Shown one piece after another: positions 21,270 to 33,190 of a stretch of 64,000 bases of DNA; within the stretch, counting starts at the first letter, position 1, and the number at the start of each line of letters is the position of its first letter. The stretch covers positions 56,278,255 to 56,342,254 of the forward strand of contig OZ024933.1 in assembly GCA_964017235.1 (NCBI GenBank). Direction: 5' to 3'. The notes under the pieces were generated by a model. That model saw only the letters and a program-made list of their open reading frames with translations. It was not told the DNA's origin and did no database searches. Source of the stretch: Sabellastarte sp. h YS-2021 (lineage: Eukaryota > Annelida > Polychaeta > Sabellida > Sabellidae). Made by a program: the position numbers and the translations under genes.

Positions 21270-22074
21270 GATGCGCGGAAAAAGTGGCTCCTGGAAAAAA
21301 TGCCTCCTAGAAAATATGCCTCCTAGGAAATATACCTCCTAGAATGAATGCCTCCTGAATATTTTGTGACCAGGAAAAGTACCTCCTAAGAAAAAAAAGT
21401 TCTTTCAAGTATTATGACACTACAGGTTCACATTACAACTTCAGAGGCATCTTCATTTTTTCCACTTGAGTCTTATAGTCGCCAATGCCTGTCAAAAATT
21501 CAGTCTTTTACCCATTTTGCTTAGCTGTACAAAGGTATGCAAATTTCTCTTGTAAGGTTTTGCTGGTGCTTCACACTCTTTTGGCTGGCTGCTCATCCCT
21601 GGTTTCCATTATGACAGGTGTCGTGTTTTTCTTGTAATTACATTTCTGCCCCTCCTAGTGCATCTAACTGCGATCAACTCCTTACAGAGGGGATAACCTA
21701 TGTTGTAATTTGATAAGAATGCATATTGTAAGCCATAAAGGCCACAACTATTTCATCAAGAAACCTCACAGCCATAAATCCTGCTTTTAAACTGCTCCAG
21801 AGTACAGCTGAAGGGATACCCTTTCAAAAAGATATTTGTAATTTGTACTTCACGATATTGTACGTTCTGGTTTTGACTGTACATATCTGAAATTAACATG
21901 TTTTTGATATTATACGTTATAGGTTTCATATGTAACATGTTTACAAGTTGAAATAACTTTTTTTTCTCAGGAGCCATTTTTTCCTAGTCACAAAATATCC
22001 AGGAGGCATTCTTTCTAGGAGGCATTTTTTTCTGTGAGGCATTTTGTCCAGGAGGCATTTTTTTCCCCGGATTC
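21270..22074. mobile_element. foldback (Mutator-like?) element with GCCTCCT iterons and 9-bp target duplication
   Basis: The left arm carries four to five spaced copies of AAAATGCCTCCTAG, and the right arm carries the same motif inverted (CAGGAGGCATTTTTT). Both arms also contain TATTTTGTGAC[CT]AGG. TGTATGTCC occurs at 21261-21269 directly before and at 22075-22083 directly after the element, a perfect 9-bp duplication as expected for Mutator-like transposons. The ~800-bp element encodes no transposase. Confidence 0.8.
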
Positions 22075-22405
22075 TGTATGTCCTACATTCTTTGGTAATG
22101 TTCTCAGAGAAGAGGTCTCAAGTGAAAGGGTACACTGATCACAGACATTTCTGTTCAAAATGTCATTAGTATCAGACTTAAGTATAAAACACTAATTGAA
22201 TGCAGTGGACTAAGATGCTTAAGAACTATTGTTTAAAATTACTGGTTGTGCTTCAACTAAAAACTTAACAAAACCACTAATAAAATCCAGTGAACCAAAG
22301 TGTGTTAGACTTTTTGTTCAAAATCATTCCCACCATTGCTTCTTACTACCGAACACCGGACCGCCTCCCTGGCAACGACTCGGAACTTGTCTAATGTCTC
22401 ATGAT

Positions 22406-22492
22406 TTATGCCTTACGGATTGGATGGTGTGCCTTAGAATCCGTTGATACGGAGATTAAGCACCTGGACAACTGATTGATTGATTGATTGAT
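22406..22492 (+). repeat. short interspersed repeat with (GATT)n tail
   Basis: TTATGCCTTACGGATTGGATGG, then TGTGCCTTAGAATCCG, ACGGAGATTAAGCAC and a GATT repeat. A second copy is at 32722-32815 with the same order and tail. The simple-repeat tail suggests a SINE 3' end. Its source RNA is not identified. Confidence 0.6.
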
Positions 22493-23819
22493 ACTGATTT
22501 TGCTTCAGAGTTATTGCTTACAAGAAAATTCAAGTTACAAACAAGTCAAGCTATAGTGCTAGAAAAATGTTACTGGATTTATTGGGAAAGAAAAGTATGA
22601 GTTTTATATTGCAATATTTATGAATGATTTAGCAATTGAAATTAAAAATCTAGGCTTAGGAATAAGAGTAGGAGATCATGATCCATTCCACACTTCAATA
22701 ATGCACAAAATTAAGACCAAACAAGTTACTGGACTTGGTGTAGCTGTGGAAAAAGTAGCCTAATAACATATTTTAACAAAATGCTGTGAACGCAATACTT
22801 TTCAAGTTATAAGTGATTTAGTGCATCACTTCAGGAATTTGAATGCATTAAAGTTTCAAAAATTCATTTCCCACTTGAGCTAAAATTAATTAAATGTAGA
22901 AGTCTAAGTGAAATGGAAGAAAGTAAAAGAAAAGAAATCAATATACATTCGAAAGAACAGCATAAATATTCCACTTTTTTTTGTTCCACTTTTGCTTCAC
23001 ACACACATATATATATCTCTATCTATCATCTCCCTCCATGAACCCCCCACTTCCCCCACTGAGGCCATTCTTTTTTCCAATTGCTTTTTGTGTGCACTAA
23101 AGGGGAGTTGGGGGGGGGGGGTTCTTTCTGCATAGAAAGACTTTCCATGAATGTGCCTTTTGATAGATATCACACAACAGAGTTGGGGAGGAAGAAGAAA
23201 AGGACAAGTCATTCATTTCCACTCAGCTGGAGATACATAAAATGCTGTACAAGAAAAACTGTTTATGAGAAAGTGTTTTTTTTCAAGCATCTTATATTGT
23301 GAAAGAAGTCAGGTGTATACATTTGACCAATTTATATAGTCTATGTGAACAAGTAGCTAGATCATCAACTCCTTCTACAAAAGAAAAGTTGAATCAATTG
23401 AAGCTTTTTTTTCCCAAAAGGAAAAGTTATATCCCCACATTTCCAAATGAATGGAATCAGAAGAATGTGGTTTTTTTAATCTGCCTAAAATTGGGAATTA
23501 ATATTATGTGAAGACTGATCAGTTGCAATATGTTAATAACCACATCAGTGCATCATAACTAGCTCATTTTTTTCTTTAAAGATGTCATAACTTCATAAAC
23601 ACTAAGAGATTAGGTTTGCCAGACAGCATAAATATTTTTAAGCATACATATGCCAGGTGTGGTTTTAAAAAGTGTTAAAATAAATGAGGAGGGAGCAAGA
23701 AGTATATATCATGTTAAGATGGCCAAAGCCTCTTAAGTACAGGAATTTTAAGTGAAATGTTATACAAAATCTTACTTTAGTATAATCAATGTCAAGTTAA
23801 ACTGATGTTACTGAACAGT
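22493..23819. other. AT-rich sequence without recognised features
   Basis: Includes a G run near 23109-23121 and short open frames that look accidental. Confidence 0.4.
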
Positions 23820-25090
23820 AAATCAGTTAGGGGCTGAAAATCCTCATTTTCACGTCAAGATGGCCATGACTGTACTTGTATTGGAACTCCAAGGTGGAAA
23901 GAAAATAAGAATGTCCCTAATGTCATCTTTAAAATTGTACAAATTTAACCGAGCTCTGCTGAACAATACGATAGCTGGAGATTAAAAACTCCATAATTTC
24001 ACTGCAAGGTGACCATAACTTCATCCATATTGCGACTTTAAGGTGACCATAAAATGAGAATGTCCCTTTTGTCATCCTTTATAAGTGTACAAAGTTTAGC
24101 TGATGGCTTTATTCAAATGTTATGACTTTAGGGGGGCCAAAATTATATTAACAGTTTAAGATCACCTTAAAGTCAGGATAACCCTTTGGTTTTCCATCCT
24201 TTATAAGTGTGCAAAGTTTAACTGAGGTCAGTCGAACAATAAGATACTTGGAGGCTGAAAACCCCCTTATTTCACTTTAAGGTGGCTACAACTCCATTCA
24301 TACTGAGAGTTTAAGGTAACCATAAGTATTATTTTTATCTAGTTTAATACCAGTGATAATTTCGATATAAAAAAATGGAAAAAGAAAGGAGCCAGAGCAT
24401 TTTATTCCAATTTGATGACTTTAAGCAGGCCAAATGTCCATTAACATTTTGAGTTTAAGGTCACCATAAAGTCAGGATATTCCTTTGGCAAATCTTAATA
24501 TATGTGCCAAGTTTGGTTGAAAAAAGTGAAAAACTAAGTGAACTGGAGGGCTAAAACCCCATTTTTTGACATTAAGGTGACCTTAAAATTACAGATACAG
24601 GGCTAAAACTTCGGCATGTGAAAGATTATCAAAAGTAGCTGAATAAGTTATTCCAACAAAATGCCGAAATCCTGACCGTTTTTGAGATACAGACCAAGTA
24701 CCCATTTTAAAAAAATTTACGAAAATAAAACGCCTCCCATTCAGGCATCTATGGTCCGATTGATGAGAAAATCCTTTCCGACCTTGGAAATTTGGTCTAG
24801 AATGTACCTGATAAATTTTATAGCACAGGTGTGTGTGTTTTTTTCCGAAACGCGATGACGAGGTGTTTTGGAGGTATACTTAAGGTTACCTTAAATAAAG
24901 CTTAAGGTCTGCGCAAAGTATCTCAAAAATTTTTCCCGCCCCTATAGTTTTAAAGAAAGATAAGAAGGGAAGAAAAATTTGAAAGGCTAAGAAGTTATTC
25001 AAGGGAGACCATAATCCGGCGGCGGCGGTGATCAGTCGAACTTCGGTGAAAACAAATAAGCGTCCCTGACGGACCGCTTAATTATGATCA
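23820..25090 (-). repeat. composite repeat: diverged tandem core ending in the GCGTCCCTGA terminus
   Basis: 23820-24600 repeats AAGGTGACCATAA, AAGAATGTCCCT..GTCATC.TTTA and GTACAAAGTTTA at roughly 130-150-bp intervals. 25005-25090 carries GGGAGACCATAATCCGGCGGCGGCGG and GCGTCCCTGACGG, the inverse of the terminus at 2040-2150. Confidence 0.55.
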
Positions 25091-26319
25091 TTGGACAAGA
25101 ACTGGCACATGCATAAGCAATTAAGTATTTGAGAAAGTAATTGTATTAGGCTAGCTCTAATAAATTAAATAACTTATAAACTATAAGATAGATAGGAAGA
25201 TAGATTGCTCAATTTTCTGCACAACTTGAGTTGCATAAATTATGTCAATTTCAATAAACAGTATAATAAGACTTTAAGAAACACTAGAAAAGCACTTGCA
25301 GAGCACAAACCTCCAGCAGGGCACATTTCAGAAAACTTGAGATTTTTTTTTTTGTATCCAGAATATGATCTGGATCTTTCCCAAAATGTAACCACTTCTT
25401 CCTTTGGCCAGGCCCTATCCACATAAAAATTTGATGGAAGATCGGTGCTTTAGTTTTGGAGTAGTATCAACCAGAAAGCAAAGGTTATTGAAAAGATATT
25501 TAAAATGGGACCTTTGAAAATTCCAGAAATTTTTTGTGTCCACAGTATGACCTGGATATATCCCGACATGTAATCAATTCTTCCAGTGGTCTGGCCCTAC
25601 TCACATAAAAAAATTCTGTTCATTACATCTGAGTTTATCACAAACACAAATGAATTCAACCAAAAACATAACATAATAGGAGAAAGGAGCTGTAGTTCTG
25701 GTGAATTAAGACACAAACTATAAAGGCAAACATGGCTGGGAGTGCACTTTACTACTTGCATTGCAATTGCCATCTTCAATAGACAATGTTAGATGACTTA
25801 ATGGCCTCTTCCCACAGTTCTGTGCTGTTGTGATAACTCATTTTTGAACATTTTTCTTTAAGACCTTGTACTTATGACTCTGAAAAGAAACCTATATGAT
25901 CTTGGTAGTGCTAGTTAATAACGAGTCATCCTATATTGCCATTCTGCTCCACTTCACCCCTCTGGCGTGTACATTTTTGTTTAAAGAGAGATTGTGATAG
26001 GTTTTTCGAACATTTAAAAGAAATCTGCCGAGTGTTGAAAACATGGTCCATGTAGTGGTATACATGTCCTACCTAAATACAAATCCTGACTTATGCACAC
26101 TTCTAAAATTGACTGGATATTACCAAAAATACAAAACACACTGGGCCACAAATGAGCCCAGATGAGTTAAATATTTTCGGCTCATAGTTTGTGAGGCTAT
26201 CACAGAACACTGTGAACTAGGTGTAAGAAGTACTAAAAACTGTATAAGCAAAGACATATTAAAACTAGACAGACGCATTGGAGGACCGATGCAAATTTGT
26301 ATGAATTGGAAAGACAACT
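25091..26319. other. sequence without recognised features
   Basis: No exon, RNA or clear repeat was identified. Confidence 0.4.
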
Positions 26320-27345
26320 CACCAAAGCCAGTGAACCATCGTTTGACCTTGAAGGAGGGGCCAAAGGTCAAATCTGACATCAGGAGATTCCCAGCCAAAG
26401 ATATCCTATCAGTTGGTTTCACATTGCAAACCTTTAGGATCAATAATAAGCGAGTTATAAGCACTTTTAAGTTTGGCTGTCCTCGTTTGACCTTGAAGGA
26501 GGCACTCAAGGTCAAATCTGAACACATCAGAAGATTCCCAGCCCATGATTGCCTATAAGTTGGTTTGACATTGCAAACCTCTAGGACTAATAATAAGCAA
26601 GTTGTAAGCACTTTTAAGTTTGGCTGTCCTCATTTGACCTTGAAGGAGGGGTCCAAGGCCAAATGTGACCACATCAAAAGATTCCCAGCCCAGGATTTCC
26701 TATAAGTTGGTTTGACCTTGCAAACCTCTAGGATCAATAATAAGTGAGTTATAAGCACTTTTAAGTTTGGCCATCCTCGTTTGACCTTGAAAGAGGGGCC
26801 CAAGGTCAAATCAGAACACATCAAAAGATTCCCAGTCCATGATTTCCTATAAGTTGGTTTCACATTGCAAACCTCTAGGACCAATAATAACCAAGTTATA
26901 AGCACTTTTAAGTTTGGCTATCGTCGTTTGACCTTGAAGGACTGGGTCCAAGGTCAACTCTATCACATCAAAAGATTCCCAGCCCATGATTTCCTACAAG
27001 TTGGTTTTACATGGGAAACCTCTAGGATCAATAATAAGCGAGTTATAAGTACTTTTAAGTTTGGCTCTCCTTGTTTGACCTTGAAAGAGGGGGCCAAGGT
27101 CAAATCTGACCACATCAAAAGATTCCCAGCCCATGATTTCCTAACAGTTGGTTTCACATTGCAAACCTCTAGGACCAATAATAAGCGAGTTATAAGCACT
27201 TTTACGTTTGGGTATCCTTGTTTAATCTTGAAGGAGGGATCCAAGGTCAAATCAGATCACATCAAAAGATTCCCAGCCCATGATTTCCTATAGGTTGGTT
27301 TCACATTGCAGACCTCTAGGACCAATAATAAGGGAGATATAGGCA
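26320..27345 (-). repeat. seven-unit satellite with exact 147-bp period
   Basis: The landmark G(C/T)ACTTTTAAGTTTGG starts at 26461, 26608, 26755, 26902, 27049, 27196 and 27343: six successive spacings of exactly 147. Each unit contains GTTTGACCTTGAAGGAGG, ACATCAAAAGATTCCCAGCCCATGATTTCCTATAAGTTGG and CCTCTAGGACCAATAATAAGCGAGTTATAAG. The minus-strand reading matches the cores at 4640-5345 and 8955-9900. Since 147 divides by three, long open frames appear on both strands, but these are a by-product of the period. Confidence 0.92.
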
Positions 27346-27750
27346 CTTTTAAAGTCCGCTATGTGGTGTACTTTGGCACTCCGTGGATGACCTTGAATTA
27401 CGACCTTCAAGGTCAAATGTCTGCAAGGTTGTAGAGGACACTTATATCTGTTATATATATCACCTTTGAAGAGATTCAACCTTCTGCATATGAGAACCAG
27501 CCAGTAGAGAAAGGTAGATAATTTTCAAAGAATTGTCCGCCACGGCCATCTTAAAATGAGGCTAATTTCAGTCCAGAAAAGCTTACTTCCCAATGAAGAT
27601 ATCCTGTAAATTTGGTAAACCTAGCTGGTGTTATTTTCTTCTTAGAGCGTTAACGCCAAAAATCTCTCTACGCGTGGCGGCGGCTGTGGCGCAGCGAACG
27701 CTAAACCAAAGTATTCACTGGATGCCTCCAGTGGATACAACAAGGCTGAA
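27346..27750 (-). repeat. flank and terminus of the satellite-bearing element
   Basis: After the array come TTGAATTACGACCTTCAAGGTCA, GCCACGGCCATCTTAAAATGAGG, then TCTCTACGCGTGGCGGCGGCTG and GATGCCTCCAGTGGATACA, matching in inverse order the left part of 4640-5345. This closes the element on its outer side. Confidence 0.5.
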
Positions 27751-27789
27751 AGGGGTTTCAGTTTACTAGTGTGAGCTGCAAAGCCATCA

Positions 27790-27890
27790 AAGGCACGAGT
27801 AGTGTGCCGAAGTGGTCACCCTTCCCAGTACTAACGTAGCCCATTGCTGCTTAACTTCAGTGAACAGAGAGATACTCATCACACTACTCC
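27790..27890 (-). ncRNA. 5S rRNA-derived sequence (SINE3-like or 5S pseudogene)
   Basis: Read on the minus strand, GAAGTTAAGCAGCAATGGGC..GTTAGTACTGGGAAGGGTGACCAC parallels the internal promoter region of 5S rRNA (GAAGCTAAGCAGGGTCGGGC..GTTAGTACTTGGATGGGAGACCGC). The 5' third of 5S rRNA is not recognisable, so it is not a functional 5S gene. It fits a 5S-derived SINE or a decayed pseudogene. Confidence 0.7.
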
Positions 27891-30017
27891 ACAATTCAAA
27901 AAAGGATCAAGCCTTGCTAGAGCTTGGCCTTAAAAATTGTCTAAATTTAGCAAAGGGTTTTAAATTTGAAACCAAATAAAATAAGCAAAAAAGAAAGATC
28001 ACATACATAGTTAACGTAAATTTGTCAATATTTGTACAGATGTGAAGCCTTGACACTGCCATAATCTTCAGGGTTTAACTGTGCATGGGAACACTAAACT
28101 ATGTATGGTTAAATAACTGGCTATTGGTAACTCTATTCAATGTAGATGAAAAAACTAAAAACTCTGAATAATGTTTTCTCCCTTATTTCTGTAGGATATG
28201 TTAATACAAACAGTCTGTTCAATTAGAGTTATAGTGGTTTATATATAAATAAAGAAACTATTAAAATAATATATATATTATATATATATTTTTTTGAGAA
28301 AATCTGTTGGGACAACATATTTACACAAATTAAGATTTGAAGTGAGGCACTCTTTTATGCATATTGAAGATGATGATTGTGAACCACACAACATAATTGG
28401 TAAATTTAACACTAGCCTATCACAATCACCTTTGGGAATGTTTACATACCAAACGTCATGTTTAAACAAGAGACATCAAACATAACAAGAAAACTAAGAC
28501 AGAAGTAGAAGACAGAAATGCAAGAAAAAAAAATTAATTTTATATTTACAGAAAAAGATAACTGTGTACAAAACTTGTTGGCAACCATAATCAACAGCCA
28601 ACAATTTATATTGGTTTAATATCTAATCATATTCACTCATCTTCAAAGACAGTTTTGGCTAAGACTGATATTATCTCACTCGGTTACCTTTTCGGGAGGG
28701 CAAACCCCTATGATGTATGACTGATAATGCATTTATTATGTTTGTAGCACCAGGAATTGTAATCAATACTTCAAACATGCACTGCATTTATTAATAAAAT
28801 CACAATCTGGGTTGACAAGCATAAATCTAAACCCCACTTAAGAGGTGGACTGAAGTAGATTGAAGTAGATTGGTTCAATCCCCTTTGTAGTGTGAACCCT
28901 GAAATCTTGGTTGACAAGGGTTGAGTGTATTGGTACTGTAACCATTGACTTACTGCCTTGAAGCAGTTGCTTAATTTAATATAATATAATATATATACCT
29001 TAATCCTTTGTTAAGCAGGAGCCCTAACTGACACAAAGACTAACAGGATGGATTATTGTGTGATTTCTGTATAATTGCAATTGACCTAAAATTTTAGATT
29101 ATTTGTAATAGTAGTAGGATACTTTAATAAGTGGAAGAATTTCAACAATTATAATTGGGCTGTTGCTGAAAAGTGGCATAATCTTTAAAATATAACATTC
29201 AGTTTAAATAATTATCAAAACTTAATAAAGTTTTAACTTCATGATAGATAACATAATATTGGGATTTTTAACAACATGGAAAAATAATTGTCAATTAAAC
29301 AATAGACATGTATTACATGAAGCTAAATTTAGGGGGGCTTTACTGAAATCAGTTTTTATGATTTTCAATCCAGATTAAAGTCGGCAGTGTGGACACTCAA
29401 ATCAAATTGAGATGAATCTGCTTCAACCCTCAATCCTTGTCAACACGGATTGTAGTGTGAATCGCAGATGTGTGTTGTCTAACCTCCCAGGTAATTCTCA
29501 CCAGAGATCATACTGATTTTCTGCTTTACATTGCCAAACTGTGTAACAATGGTGATGTGTGTGCAATAATTTTGCATCTTGCCTTGTACAATTATTAAGC
29601 CTTAATTCTTTATCACTGCCCATCATACTTTTTCCAAAATTCATTCAAAGGCTGTAAATTAATCACATGGTGTGTGATTTAATGATTACAAACAGTGTGT
29701 TGTTTTAATTTATTTTATAATTTTATTTTATAATTTAAATTTTAGAATCAGAAATTAATATGTATTTCACTACAGTTTATGGCCACATAAAACCAAGTAT
29801 GAAATACTTAATGATATTTAACACCTTATTGATTAAATTCTTACCAATAACTTCACCTATCCAAGTATCACCAAGCCTTGTAAATATATTGGTAAACGCA
29901 AGACCAAGGGTGCTAAACGTAGTTTAACAGCATATGTAATCTCTATCTACAGTTTCTCACTGGTAATTCATGAATATAACAGGAAAATTAATTCCGGTAA
30001 AGACTTAGTATATTTTT
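27891..30017. other. AT-rich intergenic sequence
   Basis: Contains an (AT)n run near 28268-28289 and two inverse, diverged segments with TAGTGTGAA and GTTGACAAG/CTTGTCAACACGG words (about 28810-28930 and 29370-29470) that may be a decayed MITE. No gene is supported. Confidence 0.4.
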
Positions 30018-30904
30018 ACATCTGAAGTTTGAAGGATACTGGGAGACTCTCTGAGTGCTCTTCTTTTCTCTTCTCTAAGAGAAGAAAAATAAATAAGTAA
30101 AAATAAAAATAATAAATCTGATTTCATTTTCTTAAGTTTAAAAATACATGGCACAAGGGTCATTTACTTTTTATTATCCACCACTTTGCTATAGAGTAAG
30201 AAATCTAAAATTCGCCACATATCTGAAATTTGCCACTTGTGAAAATACTAATTTAAAATAAATGAATTGTGGTGAGATTTGTTGACTGTATAGTAAATTA
30301 AGGCTTTTTGAACTGAAAAATACCAATTTTTAGACAAAAACATCATTTTCTTCATAAAATCACTGGCTGGATACAAAAAATTAAAGTAATCTGGATTTTC
30401 CCATTTACTCATTATTACATGCCTTGGCGGAGGTCTGCACTCTCTTGAGTGCTCTTGTTTTCTCTTCTTTAATAATCACAATATTACAATCTCAACAATA
30501 AACAAAAATATAACAATCACCATTTAATATGTATTTTTCATTTATACATATCTAACCAGGAATTATTGGAGAATGTAAAATACTACAAAATATTTAAATA
30601 AATGTAAATATAATGTACACATTATTATACACATATTGTCATAATATTAAATAAATATAACCAACAATTTTATCAACAAGCATGCAGAACATGAACAAGT
30701 AGAGCTATTGTTCTTATACAGGATTTAAGAAAAAATGTCTTACCCATGTTGAGGGTGCAAATAGCCAAAGAGAGTTTTGAGAAAAAAAACCTGTTGGACA
30801 CCTTACTCTAACAGGCAAACTGACAGATTCAGATGACACACACAATTTCCATAGACCCATGATAAAAAGTTATCAGATAAAAATATCCTTCAAACTTCAG
30901 ATGT
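30018..30904. mobile_element. ~890-bp element with 21-bp terminal inverted repeats
   Basis: ACATCTGAAGTTTGAAGGAT(A) at 30018 is perfectly inverted as TATCCTTCAAACTTCAGATG(T), ending at 30904. The interior is AT-rich, has no open frame, and has itself been hit by half of the GAGTAAGAAATCT MITE (30194-30360). Confidence 0.7.
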
Positions 30905-31826
30905 AATCAGTTAACATAAAAACTGGAAACATCTGGAGCTTGGGAACAGTTGACTCTTTGTAATTAGACCCAATATCAGTCCAATTCAGGTGAAAATATA
31001 ACAAGTTTTGAGATTTTAAGGATTGGCAAATATTGTCAGTTTTGTAGGTATAAGAGTAAGTATTTCTGTGAATCTTGGAACTTCTTGCTACACAGAGTCA
31101 TTTGTATTAAAGATGTATGGCTTGGCACCTGGTAACCAGATGTCATGTTAATTATCTCAAGCCGCATTGGTAACACAATATATAATCTCAACACCTGTAA
31201 CACATACTGCCGTGATCAGTTTCTGAAATAACTATCAATTTGGTGATAAGACCGACTATTTAGGGACGTACAAAGACACAGGCGTTTCAGACGAAGAGGA
31301 CGGCAACTTTGTATTTTTGTCATATTTAATGACTATGTTGCTGATGCTACTTCTGTTGATATTATTATAATAAGTGCATACTGACAATGTGTAAAACTAG
31401 CTGTGAGAATCCCTGGTTACTAAATGCACTTAACTCAAAGTTCAGCTGAACAAATGACAGTGGCTGATTGTCAACAGGCAAATTCCAATCAGCATAATTA
31501 TTTTATTTTTACTTTGGTGACGTAAATTGTTATTCAGTGAATATAAGATGGGTAATTAATTAGCTTTTAAATTATTGAACAGTCATCTATTATCACTGAA
31601 ATGATTTTAACTCATTTTTATGTGTTTAGTTAAACTGCCACATTTGTTGCCTATGGTCAGAGGAAACAGTGGGAGAGAAGTTTTTTCTGGAGTGTCAATG
31701 ATAGGTAGACTCTGTATAGTCTACCTATGGATAATCTTCCACAAAGTTGATATGAATCTCAACGATCAAAATTCAAAATTATTTTCAGGTTATTTCACTT
31801 TAAGGCATTGTTTTTTACTTTTGTTA
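30905..31826. other. sequence without recognised features
   Basis: Nothing supportable. A short open frame near 31620 has no recognisable product. Confidence 0.4.
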
Positions 31827-32721
31827 TAGAATAAGAAATCTAAACTTTGCCACATCTAAAACCTTATTTAATTCTATAAAGAAAATGATGCTTTGTCTTA
31901 AACTTGGTATATTTCAATTCAAAAAGCCTTGTAACAACTTATTTCATATCAACGACTTATTTTGTATTACCTGACTTATTTTGTATCAATTTTTGACTTA
32001 TTTCGTATTACCTACTTATTTTGTAGTAAAATTGCCTTATTTTGTATTACTTGGCCGACTTATTTTGTACCAATAGTTGACTTAATATGTTACAAAATGG
32101 TGTGCAGAATTTTGACAAGATTTCAGGGTGATACAAAATAAGTCGATAATACAAAATAAGCTGCTCTATAGACAACTTATTTTGTATCACTGACTTATTT
32201 TGTAATAATTTCAATTCACCTTTTATAGTGGTTTGTATATCAAAGGATGGACTCAAAGGAATTTAATCCTTATTGGATTCAATCTTGTAGTCCATTTACC
32301 ATTTGCCTGATAGTAATTCTTTTTTTCAGCACTGATATTCCACAGAGATATCATTAATTAGACTAGTCAGTAGTATACTGAAAATTATATCTGCATCTGT
32401 AAATGAACTTGAGTTTGGTGTTAAATTTTGGACTGGAATATATTTGTGGAAGTATAAATGCCCTTGTTGAGTCAGATAAAATTTACATATAGAGAACTCA
32501 GATTTGGTTTATCGGTTAGAAACACTAGAATAAAAGGGTTAAAATGCTGCAACTGGTTACAACAAACAATAGTATCAGAGATAAAAAATAGTATCAGAGA
32601 TGGCCAGATCCCACAACCTTAGGAAAATCAATGAACTCAATGAGATTAAATGTTAAAATGTACACTTCATACACTCAAGAAACATCTGCCTAAATATTAT
32701 ATTCATGTTCAACATTACATT

Positions 32722-32815
32722 ATGCCTTACGAACTGGATGGTGTGCCTTAGAATCCGTAAATACGGAGATTAAGCACTTGGACAACTGATAGATTGATTG
32801 ATTGATTGATACAGA
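32722..32815 (+). repeat. second copy of the (GATT)n-tailed short repeat
   Basis: TTATGCCTTACGAACTGGATGG, TGTGCCTTAGAATCCGTAAATACGGAGATTAAGCAC and a GATT tail match 22406-22492. Confidence 0.6.
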
Positions 32816-32879
32816 GTAAAGGTTATAGGGAGCATTGATGTAAGACTATGAAGTTGAACAATAAATCTGCCCCCTGGCC

Positions 32880-33190
32880 AATGTTCATGGGAAGTATCAA
32901 CCTTTTAAAAACTATAAGGTCAGCATTGCCATGACAATCTCATAGGTCAACATGTTACACTGCACATTGCTAATCTATACTTCCTAACCAATATCCCTAC
33001 CAAGTATCAACATCCTACACCTTACAGTTTGAAAGATATGGGCCGGATTAGATTTTAAAGATCAAAGTCACTACGGCACGGTCAAAGGTTAAATCAAGGT
33101 CGTACTATGATACTGCACACCTACACCCCTTAACCAATGTCTCTCAATGTCTTTATCAAGATTCAACATCCTACCCCTTATGACTTCTGA
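32880..33190 (-). repeat. inverse copy of the TGACCTTGACC-rich repeat
   Basis: CATCCTACACCTTACAGTTTGAAAGATATGG, GATCAAAGTCACTACGG and GGTCAAAGGTTAAATCAAGGTC are inverse matches to 16800-17090. Confidence 0.6.

Noticed and set aside
26120-27293. Long open frames on both strands encoding a repeated ~49-residue unit
   Set aside because: They follow from a 147-bp period divisible by three. There is no start, splice or codon signal, and both strands are equally open.
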